DNA of 64,000 nt from Protopterus annectens (GCF_019279795.1 NC_056738.1:474915287-474979286), one strand, 5' to 3'. Shown: positions 10,840 through 24,157, counted from the stretch's first letter. The notes: generated by a model not told the origin, from the sequence alone. Numbers and translations are program-made.

Positions 10840-12469
10840 GTAAGTGATCATATGATTTTATAAAGTTTGCCATGCTCTTTAAAGAGAATTTGGGTTTAGT
10901 AAATGATTCCATGAGTACAATGCTAAGTTTTTTGTTTTGTATTGTTTCAACAATTTGTTTCTAAATATTCCAAAATACCAAGGCACTGGCCCAATGTAGG
11001 TATGGAAGATATTTTAAACATTACACTTAGGAATGTTAGATTCTTAAAAAAGGCAGTCAAAGATTATAAATATTTCCTGTACCCATGTAATAACCCAGTG
11101 ACCTATCTTATATTAATATCTGCTTATTAACTAGGTTTATAGAGCTGCATTAAGACATAAATGAGCTGCTCTGGCTTAGATTATTGTATGTCTTATCACA
11201 ATTTAAAGGCCCTGCAGAACCTGGAAGTCAGATGTCACCCTAGCCTTTAACCGTGTTTATTGCTATGGCCTTTCTTTAGCACCCAACCCACCAAATGATA
11301 CAGATAGTGAAGTGACTATATAAGTAAGCATCACACACAATTAGTGTGACATCACTTCCTTTTCTAAAGGATACCACTTCAAGAAATTAAAATGAGCATA
11401 CAGATGCATCATTCTTTAATTTTTCATTGAACTTGATAGTTAACTCTATTTTTCTGTTATTAGTACTAGGTGGAGTAATTAAATCCCAGAGAAACTGGAA
11501 GTCAAGGGCAATGTTTTAATCTACAATATAAACGCCTGTGTTAATGTTGTTTCATAGCAGGTTTATACCATCTTAACACAAATGAGCTGTAACAAGACTA
11601 GAATTCTAAGTGCCCTCCAAGTATTTATTATGTCTGCATTACACATATTCTGTATTTGTGGACTATGTAGAGACAGTACAGTTAAATGTCTTTTCTGCAG
11701 TAACTAGGAAGCCATAACTTGTTTAGCATCTTTGTCAGAGTTGCACAACTTTAAAACGGGAAAATGAAGAATCCAAATTCTGAATTACAGGTTAAGCATG
11801 TTAATGCCCTGATAGGGGAAATGTTTATCACTATGGCCAGTTTGATTTGTGTGAATTTTGATTAATAGATTCGAATTACAAGTCGGGACCAGTTACATCA
11901 TCCACAGCTCATATTTTACAGCTTGTTGCCTTTTTGCATCATTACATATAAATAAAAAAGCTTTACTAAGTCTCTAAAACTTGAGAATCGAGACAAGTTA
12001 GTAGCTACGAAAAATATTTCTTATGGATTCTCTTCAGAAGGCTAATTTCTTCCCTAATTGTATACAAAAGCTTGCAGTATATTTTATAAATGGTCACACA
12101 ATTTTGATGTATAAAGGAAGAAACAGATTTAAGTTCTGAGATCTGATAATCATAAACATAATAACTGTGGGTGGAGATCTTTCTTTCTTATGTTATTCAT
12201 GTTACTGATATAGCTGGAAAGTCAGTTTTCTTCTTCCTAATTCACGTGCTGATTTTGCAATGTGTAGTAGGATATCATATAATGCATAAGGGTGTTTTAT
12301 AAGGTTCCCTATTCCGCTGTCGCAGATGCAGGTTGTCAAATGTGTCTTTGTCGATAAAAAAGCAAAATAGTGAAGTGGCTTTTCAGCAAATTCTTTCCCT
12401 GGGAAAGTATTCGCTTGACCGCTTTCGCTACTTTGCCATTTTTGGCACTGTAGTGCGATCTCGGAGGTG

Positions 12470-12505
<36 letters not shown>

Positions 12506-15500
12506 TTTTTTTCGGAACAACGATTTTTTTTCCCTTGGAAAAAAATCGCTGTTCTGAAGTTTCGATGTTGTAAGCTTTCGCTTACATGGGGTTGATTATG
12601 TGTCGTTCGCTCTTCTGAGCATGTGATATCGTAATATAGACCCAGTTTATAATAATTGTTAAGCCAGCATATGTAATATATTAGACCTATTAAACTTCTT
12701 GTGAACCTTTTCCACAGGAGAATGTAGTCTACTGCAGACTGTATTATCATGGCATAATTAATATTAGGAATAAAAGTACCTAATTGTATTGCTTACTTAG
12801 ATACTCAGATATATGCATTGCTACAAATTGCATTAAGTTGTTTGAAACAGAGAGCAGTAGTAGTTGTACAATACAGGATCCAACATTTTATAATTTCTGT
12901 TTTTTACTTAGGAAGCTCTAAGCTCTTGGATCCTGAATTTTTAAGGCTGGGATTGTGCCTTTAGAGATCCCAAAATCTACCTGGTTGTGTAAGGGTTAAT
13001 AAGATAATCATTTAACATGGCATTCAGAACTGATTAACAAAATGGCCTGAATAATTTGTACAGCTATAATAAACAAATATCTCTTCTTATGGAGACAAAT
13101 CTGTATAATTAAAAAAATAAACACACACATTCATAAAGCAGGACTGCGTAACTGCCATACTGAGTCAAGCTTGTAATATGGATCTGATCAGAGAAGTTAA
13201 AAGTAATGCTGTTTTTTCAGAAACATGCCCAAAGGATCAGGGCTGCCGAGCAGTTGGAGGAGCTCACTATTGTCGTAGTGTCTTGTTGTTGGAAACGTGG
13301 CACTGTTGAAATGGTTATGTGCTTCTTGAAAATAACACGGTTTGGTAATGGGAATAGGTTCAAATCTCACAGGAGACTCCAAATTTGGGAGCAGTTTCTA
13401 GAAAATTTAGTTTCTATCAAAGGTGGAAAAACAGGCATATACAATTGAAGAACATGTTATTGTAATTGAGATGGGAATGGACTTTAAGTTCAGCTAGCCT
13501 TGGGCCACAGTGGATGAGGTTTCTAAGTGAGTTGCATGAACTGACAACAGGTTTCATGTACTTGGTTAAAAATATATACAATTTTGAACAGAGTGTAGTC
13601 CAAGACTGGAGCTCTTCTACAAAGCCTCTCTCATAATCTCTAAAGACAGATTTGGCTATGATACACCTCAAGAAAATTAATATATATTGTATGTATTGCC
13701 AAGGTATGGTACAGGACTGGACATGTTTTGTATTTTTGCCTGGAAATACCTTCACGAGTGTGTCTACATATGCAGTATATTAGTAAACTGTTCTGTCAGA
13801 TTACCTCTGAGTGATGGAGATACGAGGATGGATCATTTTGCAGTTGGATGAATATAAATTTGAGTTGTGGTAAACTCAAACACTTTAAAGCAGACTTTTT
13901 TTTTTCCTCACTGAGAGGCTTTGCCAGGGTCATGAGACTCTAAAATTGTGGAATAGCAGATGAATGTCTGAGCTGAGAGTAAGTTAGCCCTACTGATTTC
14001 ATTAATGTTATCAGTGAAAATAAACTTTTACAAAAGTGGAAATTTAGGGATTTCCTGACAAGAAATTGATTCCTTGGGTCCTGGCTTTTGGCAGTGATTA
14101 ACTGCTTCAGAGGATTAGCAGGTAATATTTGTACTGTCAAGGGTTCATTATTTACAGAATGAGTTATTCTGATATCAAAAAAAGTGGACATTAAAATACT
14201 AGTCATCATGGGTCTTCCTGTTCCCCTCTGAGGTGAATTTTGGTTGTTTGTCCACTTCTTTTTAAGCTTCTCACATACCAGTCTATGGATATTCTACTTT
14301 TAATATGAGTTTAACAGCTCTGAAACCTTGTTAGACTTTAATGTACTGTTCAAAATATGGTCTAATAACTTTTGCATGCATAAACACTGCTTTTTATATA
14401 TACGGTATGCTACTAAGACTCTAGGGTAGCCTGCATTATCAATAAAACTGATTAAAAGATGGTACTAAATACAAAATGTACAGGGAATTTTAAATCTTTT
14501 GGAGGAGAATTGGAACTGTTGTCTTGCAACATTTATTGTTGTCCATATCCAAAAAGACAAAGCCATAATGCAATAATTCTTAAAGTAAATAATAGTATTC
14601 TTTTAACAAGGCAAAAGGGAGAGGTGTCGGGTACATTACCAGCTGTACATTCTAGCCATTTTAATGCATTAGCTACTTGCTGATATGAAATCTGAAGACA
14701 GCCTGTTATAGTAACATGGGTTTTAGCTAATATGCCAAAATATGAAAATGTAGAATAATTTAAAAGAAAGTTATCAGAAGATTCTATTATGTCTGCAGGA
14801 TAACTATATTTTCCCCTCAAAGGTCAAAACATGCTAACTTGTTGACAGAATATTAAATTTCTTAGGAGACTTCTTGGAATAATTCATAAGACAGGAATAG
14901 TATTTGGGTTATGCGCCAACATTATTTTTATTTTTATATTGTAAACATCTAAGATAACATCTAATTTAACACCCATGACTTTCTTTGAGAAGCAAATCAG
15001 AACCCCAAAAAAGCCAAGTGGGAAGCTTTGAAATATTATAAAAAAAAAAAAAAAAACTTTTGTATGCTCTTGTATGTTGAACTCATTATACAGCAATGAA
15101 GTATTATAACCATTAAAAATGAGTTGCACATCCAGTAAAGTACACCATAAATAAATGTTTATTTGAAATGTAAAAATTTTTCTGCATAACTGACATGTAT
15201 ATTCAATTGCCCAATTTAGAAAAATGAAGGCTTGCTTTTTTCCTGTACCTTTTATCAATTAGTACCTGTCACAGGTTAAGCCAACAAACAGAGGTAAATC
15301 ATTTTCTTTATCCTACTGCATTTTAAAGTCATGCCAATTAGTTAATTGTCTAATACCACCATTCAAGTGTGGTTACAAGAGATATGGAGCCTATTCCATG
15401 AATTAGTGAATACAAAGCTGAGATATTGCTCCTTGATAGAATTGTGATCTATCAAAGACAAATACATCTAGATATTTTGGATATAATCATACAAGCTAAC

Positions 15501-15851
15501 ATCATAATGTTATCACTAGAAATATCACCAACAACTTGAAGAGCCACATAATGAAAGACATTATTTGTTGCTCATCAATTTAATACCACTGGCATTCTTC
15601 TATATATGCAAAGATTATTAAACCATCTGCAAGAAAACATTTAAATAATAAAAAAGCTTAAAACAACAAGGGATACTTTATCAATGGAAATGTTTTGTGG
15701 ATCACTATAAATGCTTGGTTGTATCATACAAAATGGACTTTTTCTTGGAATCAAAATGTGCAAATCATTATGTTATGAAGTTGTTATTAAGGCACAATAT
15801 CCATAGTAATTATAAGTAGGTAATACTAATTTGTTGCTTTCAAATACATAG
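10840..15851. other. Collagen intron 1
   Basis: 5.0-kb AT-rich intron. Apart from the TA/hairpin segment, no repeat family or coding segment is recognised; poly-A runs occur near 15040. Confidence 0.7.
12472..12560. repeat. (TA)n tract followed by a hairpin
   Basis: An interrupted (TA)n at about 12472-12505 is followed by GGAACAACGATTTTTTTT, a short spacer and its near-complement AAAAAAATCGCTGTTCTG. The surroundings (12220-12640) contain more CpG than the AT-rich intron, hinting at a small unidentified mobile element. Confidence 0.5.
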
Positions 15852-15914
15852 GGAGCACCAGGAAGAGATGGAGAACAGGGTTCATCTGGGGAACCTGGAG
15901 TCACAGGAGAAAGA
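15852..15914 (+). CDS. Collagen triple-helix exon 2 (63 bp)
   Basis: Twenty-one codons, seven perfect Gly-X-Y triplets (GAPGRDGEQGSSGEPG...TGER). The acceptor is ATACATAG and the donor GTGAGT. Phase 0 at both ends joins it in frame to exons 1 and 3. It carries alternating acidic and basic Y-position residues typical of surface-exposed collagen helices. The intron before it is 5.0 kb. Confidence 0.93.
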
Positions 15915-16280
15915 GTGAGTATCCGGCATTTGTTTCATATTCACTGTGTCCTTAAAAGTTATGCTGTACTTTTATCCAACAGTTTTAGAAATTCATTCTA
16001 GCATTTATTTTTCTTTTTTTCTCATAGAGAAAGGGTAGATAGAGCTTTCTTTTGATGAATGGAGCAGTATCATTTATTGCAAAATTGTCTTTCAAAGAAA
16101 GTCATTGTAAAGTGTATATTTATAAAAAAAATGGAGTAGTTTTTCCTGGAAGATTGACAGTTACTCATTGTCATGTCTTCAGAGCTGGCATCTTCTCCCT
16201 TTTACCAAATATTCTGTTAAGTGCTGTGATTTTCCCACACCTCTATGCAAGGAAGAAAAGAAAAGCTTGGCATATGGCAA

Positions 16281-16631
16281 GCATCAGCATAGTCTACTAG
16301 AAAACAGAGGGCAAAGTTTGCATCAGCATAGTCTGCTAGAAAACAGAGGGCAAAGTTCGCATCAGCATAGTCTACTAGAAAAGAGAGGGCAAAGTTTACA
16401 TTAGCATAATCTGCTGGAAAACAGAGAGCAAAGCCCACATCAGCATAGTCTGCTAGAAAACAGAGGGCAAAGTTCGCATCAGCATAGTCTGCTAGAAAAC
16501 AGAGGGCAAAGTTTGCATCAGCATAGTCTGATAGAAAACAGAGGGCAAAGTTTGCATCAGCATAGTCTATTAGAAAACAAAGGGCAAAGTTCGCATCAGC
16601 ATAGTTTGCTAGAAAACAGAGGGCAAAGTTC
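16281..16631. repeat. 39-bp minisatellite, nine units
   Basis: Nine head-to-tail units of exactly 39 bp, starting GCATCAGCATAGTCT and ending GGGCAAAGTT with a variable last base. Units 4 and 5 are the most divergent (unit 4 begins ACATTAGCATAATCT). Because 39 is divisible by 3 and the unit has no stop in one minus frame, a 144-codon open frame with a 13-residue repeat (DYADANFALCFLA) appears at 16217-16651. That frame is most simply a by-product of the repeat. It lies in collagen intron 2. Confidence 0.95.
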
Positions 16632-18034
16632 TTAACTTTATCTGAAGCCATATTCCTTAGGGTGCATATTTGAAGTTTTTATATTAAAAAGTAGAGATGG
16701 CTTGGTCTGATATGGGTTTCGACATTTAGTTTGAGGTAGGTAGGTTCAGAAAAACACTTTCTGCAGTGATAGTCCAGCCTATTATAAAGGTCTTAGAATC
16801 TCCCTCTAATTTCTTATTATAGAGTTTTCCTATTCCAATTTTTACCAAAGTTTGAACACTCATTAGCTGTGATTATACTCTCATGAAGGTTGTTCTTTGA
16901 ATGGCCCTTTTAAATAAATCAGAACTAATCTATTTATTGCTAATATTTTTTCCTATTTTTATGTCATACTTTCTTACCCTTTGTGAAGGCCACCACCCTC
17001 CTGTTTACTTCATTGCCAGGAATGTTTTATCATTTCAATATGGATATGTTGTACTCTAACATATATAAAGTACTGCAACTCACATCTGTGTTGCTCAATG
17101 AATTTCGGATCTTGGAATGTACCTCTGTTGAGGCCCTTCTCTTTCTTTCACTGTACAAAGGAAGACATACTGGTCTAGCTGATGAATATCAAGAGATGGG
17201 CAGCTCCCACCTTTCACTATACTTTCTACTTTCCTATTATATTCACACATTTTCTTGATGTACTGTTAAACAATACTATATGACTCATAATTTAGCTCCC
17301 AGGCACTTTGGAGAAATTACACATCCATTAACCAGTCCTCTACATGACATTCTTACTGGAAGTGGCACAATTTTATATTTATTAAGTAAACCATTTTGTG
17401 GAGCTTTGTCAAGCAGCATATTTCCACTTCTTCCAAAATGTTCTCATTCTTGCAACTAGCAGTAGAGAGTGACATTTTGTCCTTCTGCTCTGTGTGCGGT
17501 GTACTGTCAGCATCATTAAACAGTACTGGCTCATAGATCTAGGTGATATCCAACTGTCCCCCGTCTAAATTTTGGATTGCATTCAACTTACAACTAGTCG
17601 ACCACTTCCATTCTGTGTCCCATGCCTAAGAAGTATAATCACTTGAAGACCACCTTCCGTGCTTTTGATTTTATTTGTGGAAGTAAAACAAATAATTTAT
17701 TACATTTTAGGTGGGACATATTTATTACAGTCCATAATTTACAGTGCTAGAGAGACAGAGATGCCATCCAGAATTGACTCAATTTCTGCATTTTCACTCA
17801 ATGATGCCTTACATACCATATTTCAAAGGAACGCTTCTGTGCATACTGCATTAAATTTTTGTGGAGAAACTCCATCACTCCCTTTATTACTGAACCACGT
17901 CTGACAAAACCTCCAGTTAATAACATTCCCCCTTATCCCCACTTAATAAATAACTATTTCTGTCTGCATCAAGTTGTGCAAAGTGCTAATAACAAATAAA
18001 TAACATAAAGACATTTGTACAAAATCAAAGACTT

Positions 18035-18180
18035 ACTGGTTTGTAATGATTGTGAAGTTGCTCAGTGGGTAATTGCTCCGTATCATAACTCCACAGTCCA
18101 GGTTTCAGTCCTGACATCCTGTCATTGTGTGTGGTTTTCAAGTGTTTTTTTTTTTGGGGGGGGGGGTCCTCCAGCTTCAT
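18035..18180 (+). repeat. tRNA-derived SINE-like fragment
   Basis: TTGCTCAGTGGGTAATTGCTCC resembles a tRNA A box, and 31 nt later AGGTTTCAGTCCTGAC resembles a B box, followed by a T-run and a G-run. It does not fold as a full tRNA. Probably an old Pol III-derived SINE head. Confidence 0.4.
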
Positions 18181-18524
18181 CCAAATTTGTTGTTTGTTGG
18201 CAATGTATATAGCATTTTCTCTTGCTGTTATCACTTATTGTCTGAGGCATGGCTGAAAACAGTCCATATACCAGTCTGTATATCCTGATAACAAATAATA
18301 AAATAATCTTTCCCTTTTCTCTGCATACCCTCATATGATTACAGCATATGGAATTATCATGCTTAGACTGTTTCTGCCTATGTACCAAATGCTCATGAAT
18401 TTCCTGCCCTCATATTCTATAAACCTGCTAAACATAGATACCAAACTAGAGTGACACAGATTCCCTCTGGAAAAATTCCTGTTACATCCCACATCTGTGT
18501 TCAGTTCCTGGATCATATCATCTC

Positions 18525-18625
18525 AATTCATGTATTTTATTTATTTATTTGTTGACTGGGAAATCCTACTGGTTCGGAAACCCATTTTCAGTAGAGGCAC
18601 AGAGAGAAAAGCTCCACAATAAGTA
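18525..18625 (+). repeat. Dispersed repeat, copy 1
   Basis: Shares TTATTTGTTGACTGGG, CCCATTTTCAGT and GAGAAAAG in the same order and spacing with 52245-52335, the segment directly left of the DIRS element. The family is not identified; probably an old SINE. Confidence 0.55.
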
Positions 18626-19451
18626 AAATAACATCAGATTACAGAAGATAGATAGCTATACAATTTTAGAAAGAAAGTCTTTAAACTATATAAAAATATA
18701 GACAACAATTATCACATCATATCAAACTTTTTGCAAGTACTGTAGTACGATCTTTTTTAAAAAAGAAATTATATTTAATTCAATTAAAGTACATTGCCTT
18801 AAAACCTGAGATATACACTAGTACCTTTTTTTGATAATAAATAGCTTGATCTAGAAAGACCATGAAAATATGCCCTTCTCTTGCTTATTTGTATGCAGAT
18901 AGAGCTCTCCCTGGCTTGTGGCATTCACTTTTAAACTCTTGCTTAGACTCCTTTGCTGACTTGTACTAGTCCTCCTTTCAATCAAATTCACTTATTGCTC
19001 CTTTTTTGTAGTACATCCATTCACTTTAGTGACCATTTTCTCACTTGCACTCATCCTGATTGAAATTGTCCACTAACTGTATGTTCCTCCTAGTTTTAGT
19101 TGTATTGGACAGAGATCAATGGTTTCTTAGCACTAATTGTTTGTGTTTTACAAATTCATTTTACACTCTACTACTTTGTGTTCACCTGTGCTGTGTACCA
19201 CATGCATTTAGTTAGCATGTAACAATAACATTTTAGGATATGACATGAATAAGATGCAAAGGAAACTTACTTTCCATTCAGAATTATCAGTCTAAAATAA
19301 TTGGTAGGTAAATGAATAATAAGAACAACTTACATCAGGTGCATTACCATTTTTATATATAAAACATCTTTCACATAAACGTATATAAATATGTACAGTT
19401 AAACTGAATATTTTATCTCATTATATGCCTTTAATTATTATTGTAACCTAG

Positions 19452-19505
19452 GGAACACGAGGTGATCCTGGACCAGCTGGAGAGACAGGAGAGAGAGGAG
19501 ATGAT
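19452..19505 (+). CDS. Collagen triple-helix exon 3 (54 bp)
   Basis: Eighteen codons, six Gly-X-Y triplets (GTRGDPGPAGETGERGDD). The acceptor is AACCTAG, with a T/A-rich tract rather than a strong pyrimidine run, and the donor is GTAAGT. The 54-bp size is the classical collagen exon length. Phase 0 at both ends. Confidence 0.93.
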
Positions 19506-20697
19506 GTAAGTATTTTTATTACTCTATTTATCCAAATACTTTTGCACGGCAGTTTTCATTGCATGACAGTTTTCAGATTCCATGGAACTCTGAGTGGATA
19601 TGGGAGCTTTTCCAGAAAATGACAATGTAAATTTGGAATATATCTGTGAAAAAAATGTCTTTTTGATTAGTTAAGCAATGGGAATATGTCAGATATAATT
19701 TATGTTTTTGGTAGAACAACTTGCATACAACAATAAAACAAACCTGTAATCCAGTGGTTTTGGTGATTTAGACTATTGCTACAGTACCTTGTACACCAAA
19801 AATATTTAAAATTGTGATGTATTGTGATGAAAAAGATTGATTTGATTTACTTTGATTTATGTCACTTTGAGACGCAGAAGTAACTTGATTCTTCCTACGT
19901 AATAAGCAGCATATAAACAATGTTCTACACAGAAGTATAAAACGTGGCTGTGGGACAGTTGTTATTCTGAAAAGAACAAGCTACACACAACTGGAATATG
20001 ACTAACATATACCAGCTGTTATATTGCAAGTCTATTTAAGAATAGTGAGCTAAGATTAAATATAGATGATATAATAAAAAGCAAAGAAATTATGTCTACC
20101 TACACTGCCTACACAGCGTTGTCATTCCCACTGACAAAACATACCTCTTGCTTAACATACCTCACAAACATGTGTATGACAATTTGTTTACACTCCTGCT
20201 TTATGTAAGAAGCTTACTTGTATATTTATTTCATCTCTTCATCCTGTGAAACATAAAGGCAGCTTATTATTCTATTAGAAACCTATACAAGATAATTTCT
20301 CAAAATAGAATAGTTTTACTATAAGAACTACAGAAAGGAGCTCATTTAATGTATTCCTATTACAAGGATATCCACACAGTATCCATACTGTGAGAGATTT
20401 TTAGAATTTAGATACATAAACATTCTAGTTGAATATAATGAAGGTGAAGTACAGTTTGAAATCAAAAACTATGGCCAACAAAATAAATTTAAATATTTTC
20501 GTCTGTTATGGCAAAGCCTCCCACTCAGAGGAGGGGTTGGGGCCTTATTTCCACTACTTAATATACTCAGGGGTTAACCATTTAAATTGTACTGCAACCA
20601 TTTTGGTTCAGCTTCAGTATTCTTTTATCCATCGGTCCATATTCCATAATAAAAATGCAACAAATAACTAACCAAAGTAAGTAAAAACAAATACAGT

Positions 20698-21121
20698 AAA
20701 TCCTCAAAGTATGGAAACAGACCAGGAAAATCTTCTTAGTTTCCTTGGATTTTATTAGTCCAAAAGCGAAAAACCAGAACACACAAAAAACGTACACGCC
20801 AAAAAACTGTATTAACACTCTTGCTGTATTAACTGCATTTAACTGTATTTAATGACACTGATTTTCCTTTAAAATGCTTCAAATGCTCTGATTTGGATTT
20901 AATTGTTTTAATTAATCCTAATTATCTAAGAGATATAAGGATTGGGCAGACAGTTGCATTTTTATCTGATGAAGTGCATTTTGTAAAACGAAAACGCAGT
21001 GTTGCAAGAGCGTTAATACAGTTTTTGGCGTAATTTTTGTGTGTTCTTGTTTTCTTTGGACTAATAAAATCCAAGGAAACTAAGAAGATTTTCCTGGTCT
21101 GTTTCCATACTTTGAGGATTT
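20698..21121. repeat. Long inverted repeat, possible Penelope terminal-repeat pair
   Basis: Arms of about 120 bp (20698-20823 and 21004-21121) are nearly perfect reverse complements, running from AAATCCTCAAAGTATGG to TAACRCTCTTGC. The 180-bp spacer carries CTGATGA (20966-20972), AG, a hairpin-prone stretch, then GAAAACGC, the same order as the motif in the PLE1 terminal repeat. No RT or nuclease fragment lies beside it. It may be a solo inverted terminal-repeat pair or an unrelated foldback. Confidence 0.6.
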
Positions 21122-21929
21122 ATTGGTTTTTATTCACCGCTGTACTTGGTTAAAAACAAATACAGCCAACTAATGTGCCACTAACTGCACATGGTATAAA
21201 ACCCTATACAGTCTGTGGATTTGGGCTATACTGGCATTTACTAATTCCTGTAGTATTAATGTGCTGACATGAGGATGTCTCTTTTGAACATACAATGCCA
21301 GGAGTAAGTAAACTCAGTGTAACCCACATACAAGCACATTCCATTTCTATAACAGCAGATAGAAACACTGAGAGGTTTACAAAATGAAAGATGGGGTTAT
21401 TAACTCTTGACAGTGCAATGGTCATAAGAAGAAGCTAAGGATGGCTACTAGTGAAGTAACATAGAGCTTAACAGCAGGTGGGGTGGTTTTTATTGTTTTC
21501 TAAGAAGTAATGCACAAGATCTGGAAGGTAAAAATGCTGTCTTTATACTACTTCAATACGATACAGGTATAATACTCAAAACTACTGGAAAATATAAAGA
21601 TAGACTTGGCAACATGACTGCTTAAATAATAAAAAAAAATACACGTCAGACGTGAAGAAGTCCCAGTCAGGGACAAAAAATATGTTGGTTCCATTAATGC
21701 ATTTAGCTGTCCCAGTATTTTGGTTTGTTTAGTTTTTATTTTACTTTATTTTAAATGAAAGTATTATATTTTATTTTTTCTTGGATCCCTGGTTTGTGGT
21801 TGTTACTGTTCCTAGTTACTTCTATGGTGCTGGCTGGTATGGATCTTTTTATAGGAGACTGAAAGTGGTATTAATATTATTTAGGAAATATGACCAGGGA
21901 GTCAGGGAACATCCACTACTTTTTTCCTG

Positions 21930-22140
21930 TAGGATACAATGGGATCTTAATCATCTATTTACGATACCAACTCAAACAGATGGGACCTTGGTTTAATATC
22001 TCATCTGAAGGACGGCACACTCAGGAGTGCAGACCCTCCTAATGTTGCACTGCAGTGTCAGCAATTTGAAAATGAATCCAGTTACCTGCAGCCTTCTGTT
22101 ATTTCAATATTTAAGGTGAATGTGCTAACTTTTGAACCAC
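21930..22140 (+). repeat. Possible ancient conserved-core SINE
   Basis: The block GGGACCTTGGTTTAATATCTCATCTGAAGGACGGCAC resembles a core I recall from widespread vertebrate repeats; the family name is uncertain. The rest is diverged. Confidence 0.3.
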
Positions 22141-22517
22141 TGACAAAATTTAACTGTTACAGTAAAGCAAATTCAGACAAATGCATCAAAATCTTCTAGA
22201 CCCTAGTTGTAATTGCCGGCTTTTATGCAGAACAATAAGTGTCCTTTAAGTTGTATTGGGTGGCAGCAGCATCCTAGTGACTGTCAGTACATGATTTTTC
22301 TTATAATCAACCAATGCTACTTTGATTTCTTTATCTTTACTTGGGGGGGGGGGAACTTATGCTGCTAATGCACTTACCAGAGCAATGATGTGTAAATGCT
22401 GTAATTTGTTATTAACAGTATTAAGAGCTGCCTGTGTGGTGAAAGAGATGTTTTAGTGTAAACACTATAACTATATAGAAATGCTTTCACTTACTTTTTT
22501 CATTTTCTCTCTTTCAG

Positions 22518-22553
22518 GGTGAACCTGGACCAGATGGACCACAAGGTGAAAAG
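22518..22553 (+). CDS. Collagen triple-helix exon 4 (36 bp)
   Basis: Twelve codons, four Gly-X-Y triplets (GEPGPDGPQGEK). It has a strong acceptor (CTCTCTTTCAG) and the donor GTAAAA, weaker than the neighbours. A 36-bp exon between 54- and 63-bp exons fits the type VI collagen pattern and does not fit the 45/54/108 pattern of fibrillar collagens. Confidence 0.9.
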
Positions 22554-22639
22554 GTAAAAATTCTACCCATGTATGTGCTCTTTAAAGTTGATTATAAATG
22601 CATAACAAAACAATTATATATGTATACATGTATGTCTGT

Positions 22640-22862
22640 AAATAGTGTGTGTGGTGGTGGTGCTGCGGTAGTGTTGTCACCTCACCGGTTCGATTCTCAG
22701 CTAGAGTGTCTTCTGCGTGGAGACATGCATGAATGGGTGTACCTTCGTTGAAGGTTGTGTGTCAGGGCTGGCAACTCGGCACGTAAAAATCAACTGCCAA
22801 TCATTAGCGGACCAGAGTTCCGCTGTGACGACCCCTAACCGGGAAAAGCCGAAAGACACAAC

Positions 22863-22865
<3 letters not shown>
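22640..22865 (+). mobile_element. tRNA-derived SINE with RTE-like tail, copy 1
   Basis: The head has A-box-like GGTGGTGCTGCGGTAGTG and B-box GGTTCGATTCTCAG. The body holds CTGCCAATCATTAGCGGAC and the tail has CGACCCCTAACCGGGAAAAG followed by CCGAAAGACA and an ACAAC/AC run. The tail resembles 3' ends of RTE-type LINEs (family knowledge from memory), which would supply the reverse transcriptase. A body-and-tail copy lies at 48195-48353 and a decayed tail at about 39195-39245. It lies 87 bp after collagen exon 4. Confidence 0.75.

Positions 22866-22908
<43 letters not shown>
22863..22908. repeat. (CA)n microsatellite at the SINE tail
   Basis: About 23 CA dinucleotides directly follow the SINE tail and probably grew from it. 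Confidence 0.95.
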
Positions 22909-22912
<4 letters not shown>

Positions 22913-23394
22913 GTAATAGATATATAACTAGATGCATACTTTGTGTGTATATTTGTATAAAGAGAGACACACACACACATGTATATCTATATATATCATA
23001 CTTCCACATATATACATAGATTACATACACGTGTGTCTGTCCTACATCCATCTATAGATAGATACAGGAATACACATATAAACACAAACACAAATGACAA
23101 ATGTATGAGGAAAAAAAACAGAAAATAAGGATATAATGGAGATGCTGCTTTAATATCTATTATTATAGTTTCATGTAGATGCTGTAATGTTATTAATAGT
23201 GAAGTGGGCTGATTTGCTCATATTGGAAAGGCAATCTTGATTTGATAAAAGTCATTATGTGGATGACCAGTCGCTGCCGCAGACTTTCTAGACAGGATAA
23301 AAACACTGGACTTTGGAATTGAGGGAGTAGAGTTAGTTGACATTACAATAGCAATAATTCCACTGAAAGGTCCGGCCATCATAAAGTATAAAAA

Positions 23395-23560
23395 AAGACC
23401 GGGATGTAGGAGAAATTGTAAAAGTTGCAAAAAACTTTTATTCATAAACCTGGAATTTAAGCAATACATAATGGGAACTTTACAGACAGCATCAAGGTTC
23501 AATGTGTGTCAGATTAAGCAATGGTGACCACTCTCTTGCAGGATGTTTATTTTAGGTGGT
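23395..23560 (+). pseudogene. Possible Penelope linker relic
   Basis: The plus frame reads RPGCRRNCKSCKKLLFINLE and then MGTLQTASRFNVC, similar in cysteine spacing to the Cys-rich linker that precedes GIY-YIG in Penelope elements. There is no RT or nuclease core nearby, and the frame soon breaks. Weak evidence based on cysteine spacing alone. Confidence 0.3.
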
Positions 23561-24157
23561 GCCATTCTGGCAAAAAAGGTTCAGATATTAATGGCAGAGG
23601 AGGAGGAGAGGGTAGTTTGGTCTTGTTCTTTGCAAATGATTATATGTTAATGGCAGAGAATATAGATAGGTACTAGTGGGGATACTAAAGCAAGTCAAGA
23701 CAGTTTTAGTAGAGTTACAGTCAAAGTTTAATAGAAGCTGGACGGTTTTGGTGTGCTTAAAGCTTAACTAGAGCAGAGAGGAAGAATGTATAGTATATAG
23801 TACGGACCATGTTTTAGCTAATTAGGTTTAAAAATGTGTGAAGCATTGCAGATGACCACGAGCCATGAAACCAATGCGTGGGCGCAAGAACTGTGGTAAC
23901 TGTTAGGGAATGGTAGGGCAAAACCTGGATTTTGATGGGAAGGATCAATGTGGTTTAAATGACTGGCAGACACTGAGCTTCAGCTTTGACTGAAATGTGA
24001 ATATCTGGCATACATTGTTCCCTGATAATGAAAGAGGAATGCATGGTGAGAACTTCTGTTTTCCCTGAGATCCACCATAAATATTTAAATTGCAGACAGG
24101 CAGACACCATTCAAGGAGACTTATCTGATGAGTCTCATCTGAGTAGTTTCATTACTT

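Noticed and set aside
12202..12750. 182-codon minus-strand open frame
   Set aside because: It runs through a (TA)n tract and a hairpin, has no recognisable motif and no splice or promoter support; spurious.
16281..16631. CRISPR array
   Set aside because: Units are contiguous with no spacers, in vertebrate intron DNA.
16217..16651. A 144-residue repeat protein gene
   Set aside because: The frame exists because the 39-bp unit is divisible by three; no promoter, intron or homologue is visible. Kept only as a finding.
22717..23019. A coding gene across the (CA)n tract
   Set aside because: Frame is made of Thr-His repeats from a microsatellite joined to a SINE.
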